From: Adiantum capillus-veneris
Lineage: Eukaryota; Streptophyta; Polypodiopsida; Polypodiales; Pteridaceae
Assembly (NCBI GenBank): GCA_014529385.2
Contig: CM043946.1
Coordinates: 17,193,077-17,257,076, forward strand
Direction: 5' to 3'
Length of the DNA: 64,000 bases
Numbering within the stretch: the first letter of the stretch is position 1; the number at the start of each line of letters is the position of its first letter. Positions 42,769 to 55,828 of this stretch are shown here, one piece after another. The notes under the pieces are model-generated. The model was not told the DNA's origin, made no database searches, and saw only the letters and a program-made list of their open reading frames with translations. The position numbers and the translations under genes were made by a program.

Positions 42769-45700
42769 ATGTCACCCTACAAAGGAATGCAATATACTAT
42801 TTTTAACAAATGCCTTGTCCACAAAATGGTGATTTTTAATAGATGCCTTCCTCAAAATGGTGAGTTTTGTAATTTTGCATTGTATGTAAGGCATAATCAC
42901 GGACCTTTGGAATTTGGGTATTGTATGCAAGGCATACTTATAGGAGTTTATCGCAGTATCAGTTGAAACCATGAAAACTTCAATCAAGTCTTTTATGGAT
43001 TGATTGACTTGCATGGAAAACTATGAGGCATGGGAAGTAGCTTATTGTCCTCAAATACCAAATTCTTGGTCTTCTTACAATCTCTAATATTTTAAAAGAA
43101 GTTTCAACGTTCAAACTTTTGTCATTTATAACATCGACCTTTACACAAGATGGTGATTTTTACAAGTTGCCATTGTATGCAAGGCATACTCATAAACTTG
43201 TGAAATTGCTGATTTTTGCAATTGGGCATTGTATGGAAGGCACACTGATATGATTTTATCATCCTATCAATCAAAATCATGAAAAATACAACCAAGTCTT
43301 CTATGGTCTGATTGACTTACATGGACAACTATGAGGTAGGATATTGCCTTCATGGTACAACTATGTTATCTTTAGACTACATGAGCATTAAGGACCACAT
43401 TGGCATCTTCCTAAGTGACGACAAAGATGGAGGAAAATAAAATTTTTTGAATGAGATTTTGAATGACACAATTTGGTTATAAATGCTCCTTGAAGAAGGA
43501 TAGGATAATACTCAAGCAAAGGTGATCATGAGATGAAAAGAGAATATGATCTCTTTTCAAGGAGTCAATAATGCACATTTAGGTGATCTTTACCTGCTAT
43601 TATTTTAAAAGTGCATCGAGAAATTCAACTTATGATATGTTTATGTCAGGAGACTTTTAATCTATTTCTTTCTACACTCTATGTACTTGTAAATAATTTT
43701 CAGAGAATGACAACGACATATTTACATCTCCCAAATCAGCATGACTATTTTTGGAGACCGTGTTTATGTCGTTGTATATGCTCCTTATGGAGAGGGATTT
43801 ATGTCACAAAAATATTGTGCACAGTCCTCAGTTTTTCCTTCCTTGTCTTGCCCATTGCATTGGGATAGCAACCTCATGCATCGTCTATGTCGAGATGTTT
43901 GGTCCTCTCTCTTGTCAAGTCTAACCCTCTAGTTTAGTCCCCAAGTCGATTCCAAGCTGTTGTAAGACCTTTCCCCCATATGAGGCATTCAAAGAGTCCG
44001 TGTGTGTCAAGCCCGTCAGAAACCTATAAAAAGATTTCCGTATTTTTGTCACTGAGGGGGGAGGTTTGGTGTGGTGTTGTGTGTGTGGGGTTCTTGAGAT
44101 GAGCCTCCATTGTAACCAACTCTCTATCTCTAATATAAATAGGTGCTTGTCCAGAGGCAAGAGACGACCAGTTTAGTCTCATTCTCTCTCTTGTGACTGC
44201 ATGTCACACTATATTCTTGCTCTAAAAATTATCTCATTAATTTTTAAACTATATTTCTACATTTCCCATTAGTCATCAAGTGAAAAACATATAATAGCTA
44301 CTTTAATTCTAGTTTGGTGCCAAAAAGGACACTTTAGCGTCCTTTTTTCTTAATTTTCAAAAAAAATCCCATGTGCTTGAAAGAAAGAATCTATACGATT
44401 TCCTTTAAGAAACATTTGCACACTAGTAATAGAGTACTTAAAAATTATCTCCTTACATATTCGAGCCTACAAGGATAACCAAATTAACCCATAATTATAG
44501 TCTCACAAATTTGCATTCAAATTTTGCAAAGAATAAGCACCATAAGCATTAAAAAAAATCCAAAGACCTAGAAGAAAATTTCAGATTGCTCCTTTATACC
44601 AATGCTATGTAATTATGTAGGCTTTTAATCAAATTTAAAAAAATTACATTTGTATTTAATTATGCATAGCTATGTGGGTCAAATAGGCATGTTTTATAAA
44701 CTGGATCATATACAAAGTAAAACAGAATATATCCGTGCATTAAATTCTTGACTATGTTATATATACATGTATGATTCTAAATTCCAAGGGAGATTATGAT
44801 TGAAGAACATTGAAGAAACTAAATGAGGTACTTTTTCCTTTGTTGTAACACTACGTACGATAGAAATTCTTGATATTTTATGTACAAGATAGCAGCTAGA
44901 AAAATCCATGTAATACTTTAAAATTTTGACAAAACCAGTAAAGTATAGTTAATTCCTTGATAACAAGGCATTTGGGGAATTTGAATACTCATATAATTGG
45001 TTTTCTAGATGAAAAGAGTAAAATCGCCTATAAAGTGTATCTCAAAAAATTTTCAAAATCCAAATTTATTTAGAGGAATTATGATTTCTAAAGTTTTCAA
45101 AAAATATGTATTATCTTGGGTTGAACTCCTAAATTGATCTTAGAACATGAATTTTCAAAAGAAAGCATGTATTATTTGAAAAGAGCTTTGAAAGCCTAAA
45201 AATTTCTCATTTACTACTTAAAGTAAATGATAAATATAGGCTTTCAAATATAATATGTCCCATTCAAGTTGGCATTTTCTATCAATATCGGTTTATAAGT
45301 TTAAAAAATATAATCTCTTTAAGAAGTTATAGAGTTTTAATGTTTTTCTACCAAAAACAACTCAAAATTTGAGTGAATTTTTATTGTAAAAACTTATCAT
45401 ATATCTTTTGCTATAGTACATATTTTGACCTTAAAAAAAATGGTGTACTTTTTCACCTCATAATCTATGCACACAATGAGAAAGAGTTGAAAAGTCAATT
45501 GTTAACTTATAGAAATAAATATCAAAAGTTTATGAAAAAGCAAGACACTTTAGTGTTCCAGGACATTTGATTGTCCAGTTACAGAACTAGTTTTAACAAA
45601 TACCAAAATCAGGTCAAATTTTTTGGAATATTTCCACAGCTTCCTAACAATGTGTAGAAGCTTGAAAATTAATTCAAATTATATAAGATTATTTAATATA

Positions 45701-46605
45701 TTTCTCCTTAATTAAGGCCAAAATTAGACAATATCAATCCTAATATATGTTAACAATCAATTTGACTACTATTCACAATCAGACATATAGTATTCAATAG
45801 TTTAATTACATATAAAAAGATAATTATCAATAGAGAGATATAGTATTTGACAATTTAATTACATATAAGAAGATAATTATCAATAGAGAGAGGCTTAATC
45901 TTTTCTAATCAATAATAGAATTATGAAAATAGACCTAAATTAATATGCCTTTTACTAATCTAATGGGATGAGGGTTAATTACTTTGATTAATCACTTAAA
46001 AGTTTTTGCCCTCTAGTGATTTTTGGGTAGACTCTCTCTAAGCTAGAGAGAAAATGCCAAGGCCTTCAAGTCTGAGAGAAAATGTGAAGGCTAGGGACCT
46101 ATTTATAGTTTTTCTAGCAAGCAGGGCTAGCATTTAACAGTGCCCAGCTTTCCAAGTAGCTGCCCAACTTCCTCTAGCATCCCTTGTTGGTATTTCTAGG
46201 TCCTGGATATCACCCCTACCACCTGCCCAACTTGATTTTTCAAAGCTTCTATCTTCACTTTAATTTAATATTGCTTCAACTGAAATTATTTGGCCCATGT
46301 GATAAAACATCTAGTAGGCCATGTGAAAAGCCCATGTGTTTTAATAAATGTGAAATGGTATCCAATTATTTATTTTATTAAAGTGATCATGAAAACTTTT
46401 GATAAAAATTTTGTCTAATCAGTTTCTATTTGAATTTGATTCAGATTTTTTTTGGTTGAAGTAAAGTTGTGCTTATGATTCTAAAAATATCAATTATTGC
46501 TATTTTTAATGAAGTTTTCTTGGTTTGAAAAATCAAGAACCTTCATTTAGCTTTGTATACCTTCTCTTTATTATGAAAAACTGGGAAACCTTACAATCAC
46601 CCCAA

Positions 46606-46877
46606 TATAGAGCTTGAGATGTCCTCATCTCAATCGAAGTTGGTAAAATCTTTGAAAAGAGAGACTTCGTCTTCCCAAGTATAGCATCTTAAGTGTCATA
46701 GTCTTTCCACTTTACCAGATGTTCTCTAATTACACTCTTTCTAAGGGTTCTTTCTCTGGTTTCAACAAGGATAGAATCTTGTTGGAGTTCAAGCACGCCT
46801 TGCCTTTGCATTACAATTTGTTCAACATGATTGGGATTTGAGATGAAGGCTTCAAAACGCCTATATGGATACATCAT
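46606..46877 (-). pseudogene. chromodomain remnant (unit 2 copy)
   Basis: The same sequence as 38870-39141, carried by the 7.7-kb duplication. No difference was noticed. Confidence 0.6.
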
Positions 46878-48849
46878 AAACTTTGATGTGTTTAGGTAGT
46901 TTCAATTTATAAATTTGATCACTGATTACTTTGATTATTGTGCAAAAACACCCAAAAGTTTATAATCAAGATCACATAATTGAGAGTTAATTCTTCTTGA
47001 TTTGTGGCACATACAACACACAAGAGAGTTGTTAGTTTTACCCGTAGCTACTACAAAGGAATTTATTCTAGAACCTTCTAAACTGGACATTTTGGATTAT
47101 TCCCAACAATAACATTAATGATTTCTTATAAAGGCTTCCAAAAACTGAGTACTTTGATTATCGTACAAAAACACCCAAAAGTTTATAATCGAGAGAAGAT
47201 TCTTCTTGATTTGTGGCACATACAACACATAAGAGAGTTGCTAGTTTTACCTGTAGCTATTAAAAAGGAATTTATTCTAGACCCTTCTAAATTGGACATT
47301 TTGCATTATTCCCAGCAATAACACTAATGATTTCTTATAAAGGCTTCTAAAAACTATATCAATATTTCTTACCAATCATATGTTGGCAGGGATTTCAAAA
47401 TGACGTGATCACACTATAATTTTAGGTTAATAACAATAGAAATGCAAAATAACAAATATTTTGTTAATTGAAATTCATCTTTTTCGACCTCCAGGGAGAC
47501 CTAGAGACCGGCTCGTAGCCCGCCGGGCTAATTAGTTGGCCCGCCGAGCTAGTGAGTCTTCCCGGCGGTCATGCCGGGTAAAGCTATTTGCCCGCCGGGC
47601 CCGCTGTAGCTCAGTATGCTATCTCTTCTTTCAAGTATTATTCAAACCAAACATTAGTGTTATAATCAATATCACACACAAGCGTAGTAGTGAAGCCTGA
47701 AGGGAATAAACCTCAATCTACTCAAACATGAGCAAGCAAATACAACGGTGAATCAAATATGTGATCAGTCCATCCCAAAAGTAGAGATATCGACCCAAAG
47801 ATTCACCTTCCTACCTCCTTTCATGAATCAGTCCACTCCAAAAAAGAACTAATGACCCATGATTGGAGCTCTAATCAAAATAGCAAGCAAATACAGCGGT
47901 GAATCAAACATGTGATCAGTCCATCCCAAAAGTAGAGATATCGACCCAAAGATTCACCTTCCTACCTCCTTTCATGAATCAGTCCAGTCCAAAAAAGAAC
48001 TAATGACCCATGATTGGAGCTCTAATCGGAATAGCAAGCAAATACAGCGATGAATCAAACATGTGATCAGTCCATCCCAAAAGTAGAGATATCGACCCAA
48101 AGATTCACCCTTCTACCTCCTTTCATGAATCAGTCCAGTCCAAAAAAGAACTAATGACCCATGATTGGATCTCTAATCGGAATAGCAAGCAAATACAGCG
48201 GTGAATCAAACATGTAATCAGTCCATCCCAAAAGTAGAGATATCGACCCAAAGATTCACCTTTCTATCTCTTTTCAAGAATCACTTCAGTCCAAAAAAGA
48301 ACTAATGACCCATGATAGAAGTTCTAATCAATATAGCAATCAATTTAGCAAATATAACGGTGAACCAAACATGAGATCAATCCATCCCAAATGTAGAGAT
48401 ACCGACCCAAAGATTCACCTTTCTACCTCCTTTCTACCTCCTTTCAAGAATCAATCCATCCCAAATGTAGAGATACCGACCCAAAGATTCACCTTTCTAC
48501 CTCCTTTCAAGAATCAATTCAGTCCAAAAAAGAACTAATGGTCCATGATCAGAGTTACATTAAGTTTTAAATTTTTTTAAAGACTATTCATTTTTTTACC
48601 TTTAGTTTTTCTTCTAAATTTTAAAGGATGACCAAATTTAGAGGAAGAGGTGATGTGATGTGATGTGATGTGAAGGGTTATATAGAGCCGCCAAATATGG
48701 AGGGGGTACACTACGGGCCCGGCGGGATTCTTGCTTGTCCCGTCGGGCCCGCCGGGTTTCATATTAAACCTGGCGGGCCTGCCGGGATTGTTGGTTGTCC
48801 CGCCGGTTCTACGTTTTCTACCGGTTTTTGTAGGTCATGACAAAATGCG

Positions 48850-49586
48850 TCATCGCGTAATTAAAATCCCTGTATGTTGGGATGCTCCACTATTTAGAAT
48901 CCAAGAACCATCAACAAACGAAGCTTGTGCTGATGAGAATACCTCTTCTATGGTAGCCCATAGTTCAAGCTCTGCCTCAACATAGTTGGTGGATTCTCTT
49001 TCCTTCCAAGAAGCTTTCATGGTGCCATTCTTCTCATTTTCTTTCTTATATATTTCTACAGTCTTTAACATGATGACCTTTCTTGTCACAACTACCTATA
49101 AATTTCTTCTTCTTGGGATTCATCTTAGGGACATTTGATGTGGTCCCCTTTCCTTTGCATTGATCATGAAAGCATCATCACCCCTATCATCCCTAGTCCT
49201 AAGTCATAGCTCCTCTTCAAGCAACATTGCACTCAGCTCATCAAATGTAAGAGGGGTTGGACAAACCTGAGGGTTGAGTGTTGTAACAAGACCATCATAT
49301 CAAGCTGAAAGCATGCGAATAAAGTGGTAAGCTACAGAGAAATAGCCACACCAACAATACCTAATTGATCCTTAATTTGCTTGATAAAGGCCTTTACCTT
49401 CTCTTCATCATCAAGTTCTCAAGAGCAAGTTGATTTGACAAATTTTGAATTTTGGTATGATTGTGCACCTCACATTGTTGAGCCAACATGCTCCAAGATT
49501 CGTGTGATTTAGTGGAATGTTGAATCAAAGCCTAGCATAGAATCACTTACACACATGACAATGGTGCATAACTCATCTGCATTCCT
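48850..49586 (-). pseudogene. decayed Copia gag and protease fragment (unit 2 copy)
   Basis: Identical by eye to 41114-41850, including the Asn-Ser-Gly protease site. Confidence 0.6.
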
Positions 49587-50405
49587 TCTCTTCCAGGCAC
49601 GTAGAAGGGTAGCATCTAGAGGAATTATGTTATCTTTATCTTCTTTTGTTGGTAAGGAAGGCACTCTAGCATTTCCTTCCAAAAGAGCTCCTCTACTTGG
49701 TTATGTGGGTTATGTGGGGAGCGTGGCATTGGCTCCTTAGCTTCTACTTTAGGTACATTGACTAGTTCTCCCTTGTGGATAATCCACTTCTTCTTCATGG
49801 ATTTCTTGAGGAAGATATCCCTGAGAGTGCTAAGATGGTGAAGGTGTATATGACTCTCTTCCCACAAAATCCCTCTTCATAGACTTTGCTTATGGCAATT
49901 CAAGTTGCATTTTTTTGAGGTCTTGATGAAGATGCTTGACCGGTGTAATTAAATTGAAACTTGCAATTGTCTAATATGGAAGTGGTTGCACTAATTAATC
50001 AATTTAAATGGGAAGGCATATTTTTCTAGATCTACATCCATGATACTAGCCTCCCTCTCAAAGGCATGTGATTACGCAAATCGAGTAGCCATGTAGAGAG
50101 TGAAAGAGACTAGAACAGGAAGACAATTCATTAATCATGTTTACATGATTTAAACAAGAAGCTTTTGAGATTAAGAGAATCCCTCCTCTTTCCTATGTAT
50201 CCATCTTGAGAAAACTAGCATGCTAAGGTCTTGAGATGATTTAGTAGCAATAAATCAAACCATTAAATTCTATGAAAAGTTTGGCAGAGTATCAAGGCTA
50301 CCTTTAAGTAATGATAATAACAGAGTAGATAAGAATATGTAGCTCGAGAAGAGATTTTTAATGAGCCTAAACACACTTCATGAATCCACACTGGCTCTTC
50401 ATATT

Positions 50406-50437
50406 CACACACACATACACACACACACACACACTGT

Positions 50438-50472
<35 letters not shown>

Positions 50473-50492
50473 AGGGAGAGGGGGGGGGGGGG
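50406..50492. repeat. compound (CA)n-(GA)n-(G)n microsatellite, unit 2
   Basis: Counterpart of 42670-42768 with six fewer GA units. Confidence 0.95.
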
Positions 50493-51507
50493 ATGTCACC
50501 CTACAAAGGAATGCAATATACTATTTTTAACAAATGCCTTGTCCACAAAATGGTGATTTTTAATAGATGCCTTCCTCAAAATGGTGAGTTTTGTAATTTT
50601 GCATTGTATGTAAGGCATAATCACGGACCTTTGGAATTTGGGTATTGTATGCAAGGCATACTTATAGGAGTTTATCGCAGTATCAGTTGAAACCATGAAA
50701 ACTTCAATCAAGTCTTTTATGGATTGATTGACTTGCATGGAAAACTATGAGGCATGGGAAGTAGCTTATTGTCCTCAAATACCAAATTCTTGGTCTTCTT
50801 ACAATCTCTAATATTTTAAAAGAAGTTTCAACGTTCAAACTTTTGTCATTTATAACATCGACCTTTACACAAGATGGTGATTTTTACAAGTTGGCATTGT
50901 ATGCAAGGCATACTCATAAACTTGTGAAATTGCTGATTTTTGCAATTGGGCATTGTATGGAAGGCACACTGATATGATTTTATCATCCTATCAATCAAAA
51001 TCATGAAAAATACAACCAAGTCTTCTATGGTCTGATTGACTTACATGGACAACTATGAGGTAGGATATTGCCTTCATGGTACAACTATGTTATCTTTAGA
51101 CTACATGAGCATTAAGGACCACATTGGCATCTTCCTAAGTGACGACAAAGATGGAGGAAAATAAAATTTTTTGAATGAGATTTTGAATGACACAATTTGG
51201 TTATAAATGCTCCTTGAAGAAGGATAGGATAATACTCAAGCAAAGGTGATCATGAGATGAAAAGAGAATATGATCTCTTTTCAAGGAGTCAATAATGCAC
51301 ATTTAGGTGATCTTTACCTGCTATTATTTTAAAAGTGCATCGAGAAATTCAACTTATGATATGTTTATGTCAGGAGACTTTTAATCTATTTCTTTCTACA
51401 CTCTATGTACTTGTAAATAATTTTCAGAGAATGACAACGACATATTTACATCTCCCAAATCAGCATGACTATTTTTGGAGACCGTGTTTATGTCGTTGTA
51501 TATGCTC

Positions 51508-52500
51508 CTTCGAGAAGTAAAAAATTTTGAGTCCTATTTTCAAGCTACGCCAGTATGAGTGGTGTTGAGCGTACCACTAAAAACCCTTCTAAGTGTGCTC
51601 CTAAATAGGCTATATGTTGATCTAACTTATGGCACATGTTTCAACATTGAATTGTCTTTCAAGTTGTCACTCATGTTTAAGAATTTGTTAACCCTACTTC
51701 CATTTTTAGTCTAAACCTCAAGAGTTTTCTGATGCTTACAAAGATTTTTTATCTACTTTCGAGGGTCTACACTGGTAAGGTGGGAAAGGCTCCTAGGGCA
51801 AGGGCTCTCTTAGAAATGCATGTTTAGGGATCTCTAGGTCCAAGGGACTGTGAAGAGAGTGAATGGGTGGAAAATAGCATGCCAATTCCCCTTTGTCTCA
51901 CATTTGGGGTAAAACAATGTCCCTCCCCCTCCACTTACAAACTTCTTATAGCTCTATTCGGATAATGTATAATAAGTTTTTGTTTGTATTTTGCTATGTC
52001 AAGTTTGAGGTTGAATTTGTTTGAAAACGTTTCTCTCTCATGAAAATTCTCAACACTGCATGCTACTCTCTTGTATGTTCCTGCAATGTCTACTCATAAA
52101 ATGATCTCAATTCAAAGGGATGCTAAATTAGTACAAGGACATTTTACCATAATAGAGATAGTCCCATCACATAAGTACATATTTATATGTTTTAAACTCA
52201 TATTTATATCTAGGAAAAGTATCACTACCAATGGTAGGTGAGTTATTTGATTATTAAGGGATGCCCAATACTTTACAAAATTAGAATTATGCTTTGGGTA
52301 CCATCAAGTGTGTATATAAGACAAAGGTATTTCTAAGACTTCTTTCTCAACACAATTTGGGCACTAGGTCTTAGTTATGCCTTATGATCTAACAAATGTG
52401 CTACGCACATTCATGACACTTATCGCTAGCATTTTGAGACCATATCTTGGTAGGTTTATCATTTTCTTACATGAGAAGTTAATTTTTTTTTAGTGCTACT
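51508..52500. other. gene-free AT-rich stretch
   Basis: I see no supported gene or repeat here. Confidence 0.45.
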
Positions 52501-53350
52501 AAGGAAGTGTAAAAAGAAAATATGCAAAAATACACAAAAAGATAGAGAAGATGAAAGAGAAACTCAAGGTCACACATTTTTGGATGTAGTATTGTTGAGT
52601 GTGCTAATAAAAACTAAGTCACCCTAGAATGATGGGCATATCTACAAGCCAGCAGGAAAAAGCTTCAAAGAAAGGGGAAAAAGTGCTCCTTTGGCCCTAA
52701 GTGTGTTCACACACTTCATCAATCTCCCTTGGAGTGGTGTGGTGAGCATATAGGGAAGCACTAGGCCCTATGTGATTAATCCACAAAGGGATAAATGCTT
52801 TGCAAAAAGTTGGTGGAGCGTTTATAAAAAGATCAAAAGAGTTGTCTCGTAGAGGCACATAAGCCAAACTAACCTCTCATGTAGAGAGTCTCCCTAATAT
52901 GTTGATAATGCACCACAATGTGTTACATGCAAGCACGGGATACTAGGTTCCTCCTAGCTACCAAAGCAATGTGACTATAAGTGAGATAGTGGTGGTAGTT
53001 GTCCAACACCCAAAGCAATCATGAGGCTTTGAATACACTCAAGTACCTATGAAAGGTATCCTATACTCACTCTCACAGCTAGAAGTAGCCACTATAGGCT
53101 CCTTCTTGCTCAACTAAGATATGCATGAGCTGATGAGCATGAAGCAAAAACAACTAGTTGACATTCGTGTGTCATGGAAACTAGATCCTTAAAAGGCATG
53201 TAAATTTAGTGGCAATGGTCTCCCCTGGGGATAAAACATTCCAAGATAAATATCTCCACTTAAGTAGCAAAAGATTCACTTAGTTCCTTTCAATGCATAG
53301 ACCCTGGGCACGATGAATTGAGCTGAAACCTATGTTACACAATATCAAAA
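52501..53350 (-). pseudogene. decayed relative of Copia-1: 3' LTR and RNase H end
   Basis: The plus-strand text matches the left end of Copia-1. An LTR part runs CCCTAGAATGATGGGCATAT to GTGTGTTCACACACTTCATC. This is followed by CCCTTGGAGTGGTGTGGTGAGC, equivalent to the polypurine region, and then by the RNase H coding region (GGCACATAAGCCAAACTAAC, ACCTCTCATGTAGAGAGTCTCC) to about 53350. Divergence is roughly 20-25% with many indels, and no open frame remains. An old member of the family that later gave rise to Copia-1. Confidence 0.75.
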
Positions 53351-53559
53351 TAGTAAAGATACTATTGAGGAAGTGAAATGTATATAATAGATTGGAAAGA
53401 TGTACAATGTTGCTATGGTTTCAAACAAATAAATTTTCATCACTCCTTATGGATTAGGAGCAGAGCCCTATCATAGTATATAGAGGGGAATTTGAGGTGG
53501 TAGACTTTCATATCCACGACAAGCCCCACTTCTCCACGTTGAGTGCATTGAAAGCTAGG

Positions 53560-53671
53560 GTCAGTAGAGGGTATGCTATTCTAGCCCTTCTAAATCATCC
53601 TTGCCATTAGGTAGAGTCAGTAGAGGGTATGCTATTCTAGCCCTGCTAAATCATCCTTGCCATTAGGTAGA
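53560..53671. repeat. 56-bp tandem duplication
   Basis: GTCAGTAGAGGGTATGCTAT begins at 53560 and 53616. The units differ by one base (CCCTTC versus CCCTGC), so the event is recent. Confidence 0.95.
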
Positions 53672-53685
53672 GTTTCAAGAGTCCC

Positions 53686-54220
53686 ACACAAATGGGTGGC
53701 ATTTTGACACCCTAGTTACACCTTCCATGATGGATGTAGGAGCAATTTGGGCACCTAGACTTACAGCTTTGTGGTGGACATAAATTGAGAGGCCACAGAT
53801 TACGATGATCTCTTGCATCATTTTGCAAGAGAATCCTCCGTCCCACATGACACTATTAGAGAAGATCTAGACACATTGCCCATGTCAATGGAGGATTTCT
53901 TTTATGTAGCATGTTTCATCCAGAGATTGAGGGAGCTATTGCAGATAGAGTCACACAAATGGGTGGCCTTTTGACACCCTAATTACACCTTCCATGATGG
54001 ATGAAGCAGTAGTTTGGGCACCTAGACTTACATCTTTGTGGTGGACACAAATTGAGAGGCCAGAGATCATAATGATCTCTCGTATCATTTGCAACAGGAT
54101 TATCCATCCCACATGACACGATTAGAGTGGAGCGGGCCACATTGCCCATGTTTAATGGAGGATCTCTTTTACATGGCATAAATCTAGAGATTGAGGGAGC
54201 TATTGTAGGCAGACTCTCAC
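53686..54220. repeat. 267-bp tandem duplication
   Basis: ACACAAATGGGTGGC occurs at 53686 and 53953, with shared words GACACCCTA, ACACCTTCCATGATGGATG, TTGGGCACCTAGACTTACA and AGATTGAGGGAGCTATTG. The copies are about 85% alike. Confidence 0.9.
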
Positions 54221-54599
54221 AAAAAGCTCTCAAGAAATAGAGGCTACTAATAAAGGTAGGTGAGTATATATCACAGTATGCATAGATGACACTATGGTTT
54301 GGCACGAATGGTTTGAATTTTGTTTACGTCTCCACTCACCAATTATATACCTCTCAGGTAGTGAAAGAAATTGATTCTCATACATAATGTCTCGCAATTA
54401 TACATCCAAGGGACATGGATTACACTCAAATAAGTGCTTCCATTGAGAATGCATTATTACAAAGAATACTGCATGACTATTATAGAGAATGATGTGATCA
54501 TGATATATGGACACATATATGCCACATAGTTCTAGAGTCTCAATTGGATAGCTTAAAGTTTCATCTCACATATTAAAGTTTTTGGGTCGGAAACACATA

Positions 54600-54830
54600 T
54601 TGGTAGAGATTTCAAGACATGTTAGATATGTGGAGGTGGGGTGGAGGACGAGGAACACTTTGTATGAAAAAATATAGCATATAAGAGGATATAGGGCCAA
54701 TATACAACCCTTTTCATAGAGCAACATATATGCATAGAGTGCTACGGTGTTGAGAGACAAAAGATAGCTAGGTTGCTTCTTACTAGTGACCTCAAAAAAA
54801 ATATATAGAAAGACTCTCATCAATCATTCA
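54600..54830 (+). pseudogene. possible C-terminal zinc motif of a non-LTR retroelement
   Basis: One plus-strand frame reads Thr-Cys-stop-Ile-Cys-Gly-Gly-Gly-Val-Glu-Asp-Glu-Glu-His-Phe-Val, then AYKRI and, after another stop, FIEQHICIECYGVERQKIAR. The spacing Cys-x2-Cys followed by Glu-Asp-Glu-x-His-Phe resembles the RT-linked zinc motif of some LINEs. Stops replace key positions and no RT was found upstream. Low certainty. Confidence 0.25.
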
Positions 54831-55497
54831 ACCACCAGTGGACGAGACAATCACAACTCACAAATTTATTTCATAGAGTTGTCCTAGTTCTATGTATTGG
54901 TATTTAGAGAGGGGTCACACTACAACAGGTAGAGAGTACATCTCTACCATTGTTTAAGCACACAGATGTCCTAGAGCACTATGTTATCAGGCTATATAGT
55001 ACATCACTAAACCATCCGGGAGATTTGATTATTACGACATGAGCAAACCTAATAGAGGGATAAGGAGTTAGATTTTTTAGATCTTGCTTGGTACCCGATG
55101 GAGCTGGCTAGTAGTGTGGTCTCATAGAGGGCACATCAGGCATCATTGCTTTTGATCTATGAGGCAACAACACCAATGTACACGAGATGCATTTGTGGTT
55201 TTTACGCATGCTAGAGTGTATCTTTGTATACCAGCAACGGTAATTTCACGTTCACCTTTAGAATTCCTCTTGCTTACATGTCTTTGAGAGGTGGCAATTC
55301 TTTTCCGTGATTGCTAGATGAGGATGCAGCTTTCCGCATCCCACCACATCGTGAGTAGTTTAACATTTTCTCTAGTGGGAGATTTGGTCTTGTGCACTTG
55401 GCCGATGGTTTGGGATTTGACATTGCAAGAGCAACATATGTATGCTTGTCATTGCCCCTATTGGTGCATCATGTACACTTTGTCATGTGCCCTCAGC

Positions 55498-55721
55498 TGA
55501 AATAGAGTTTGATCTTAGTGAGATAAAAGTGAAGGAGTACGAGCGGAAGTGCGACGCGAGAGAGAGTGCAAGAAGAAGAGCACGATGATATGGTGAACTC
55601 GCTCTACTGTAATGTGTAGAGCATAGTGAGTTCTTATTAGGTTTTTACAAAAGAATATGTGTACATACCTGGCGGCCCGCCCACTTACCTGGGCGACCAC
55701 ATTGGGCTTTATACCCCAACA
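55498..55721 (-). repeat. Copia-3 3' LTR (about 224 bp)
   Basis: As transcribed it starts TGTTGGGGTATAAAGCCC, directly after the polypurine tract AAGTGGGAGGT (55722-55732). The first 20 bases resemble the Copia-2 LTR, while the remainder is quite different. The left edge is set at TGAAATAGAG by the expected CA end and is approximate. No target duplication can be tested because the other LTR is gone. Confidence 0.7.
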
Positions 55722-55828
55722 ACCTCCCACTTAAAGACCAATGTGGTACTTTAAGTGTGAGAGAAGCTACTATACAAGCTAATATACAAGAGATGTAGAG
55801 AAGTGATGTACTACCCTACACCTAACTG

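Larger units (their letters stand above)
36048..43782. repeat. 7.7-kb direct tandem duplication, unit 1
   Basis: This unit begins at CCTTATGGAGAGGG and is repeated immediately at 43783 with offset 7735. CCTT occurs at the start of unit 1, at the junction and at the end of unit 2, a 4-bp microhomology. By eye only five differences appear: one extra A in an A run, three substitutions (near 36800, 40181, 43170) and a GA microsatellite 12 bp longer in this unit. The content is AT-rich, non-genic DNA with retroelement fragments. Confidence 0.97.
43783..51507. repeat. 7.7-kb direct tandem duplication, unit 2
   Basis: A copy of 36048-43782, 7724 bp long. It ends at CTCCTT, where unit 1 reads on into unit 2 but unit 2 continues with CGAGAAGTAAAA. 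The internal features repeat at offset 7735, then 7736 after the A-run difference, then 7724 after the GA microsatellite. Confidence 0.97.
53351..55497. other. unrecognised stretch with tandem duplications
   Basis: Contains two local tandem duplications (53560-53671 and 53686-54220) and a possible LINE remnant near 54600-54830. No gene is supported. Confidence 0.45.
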
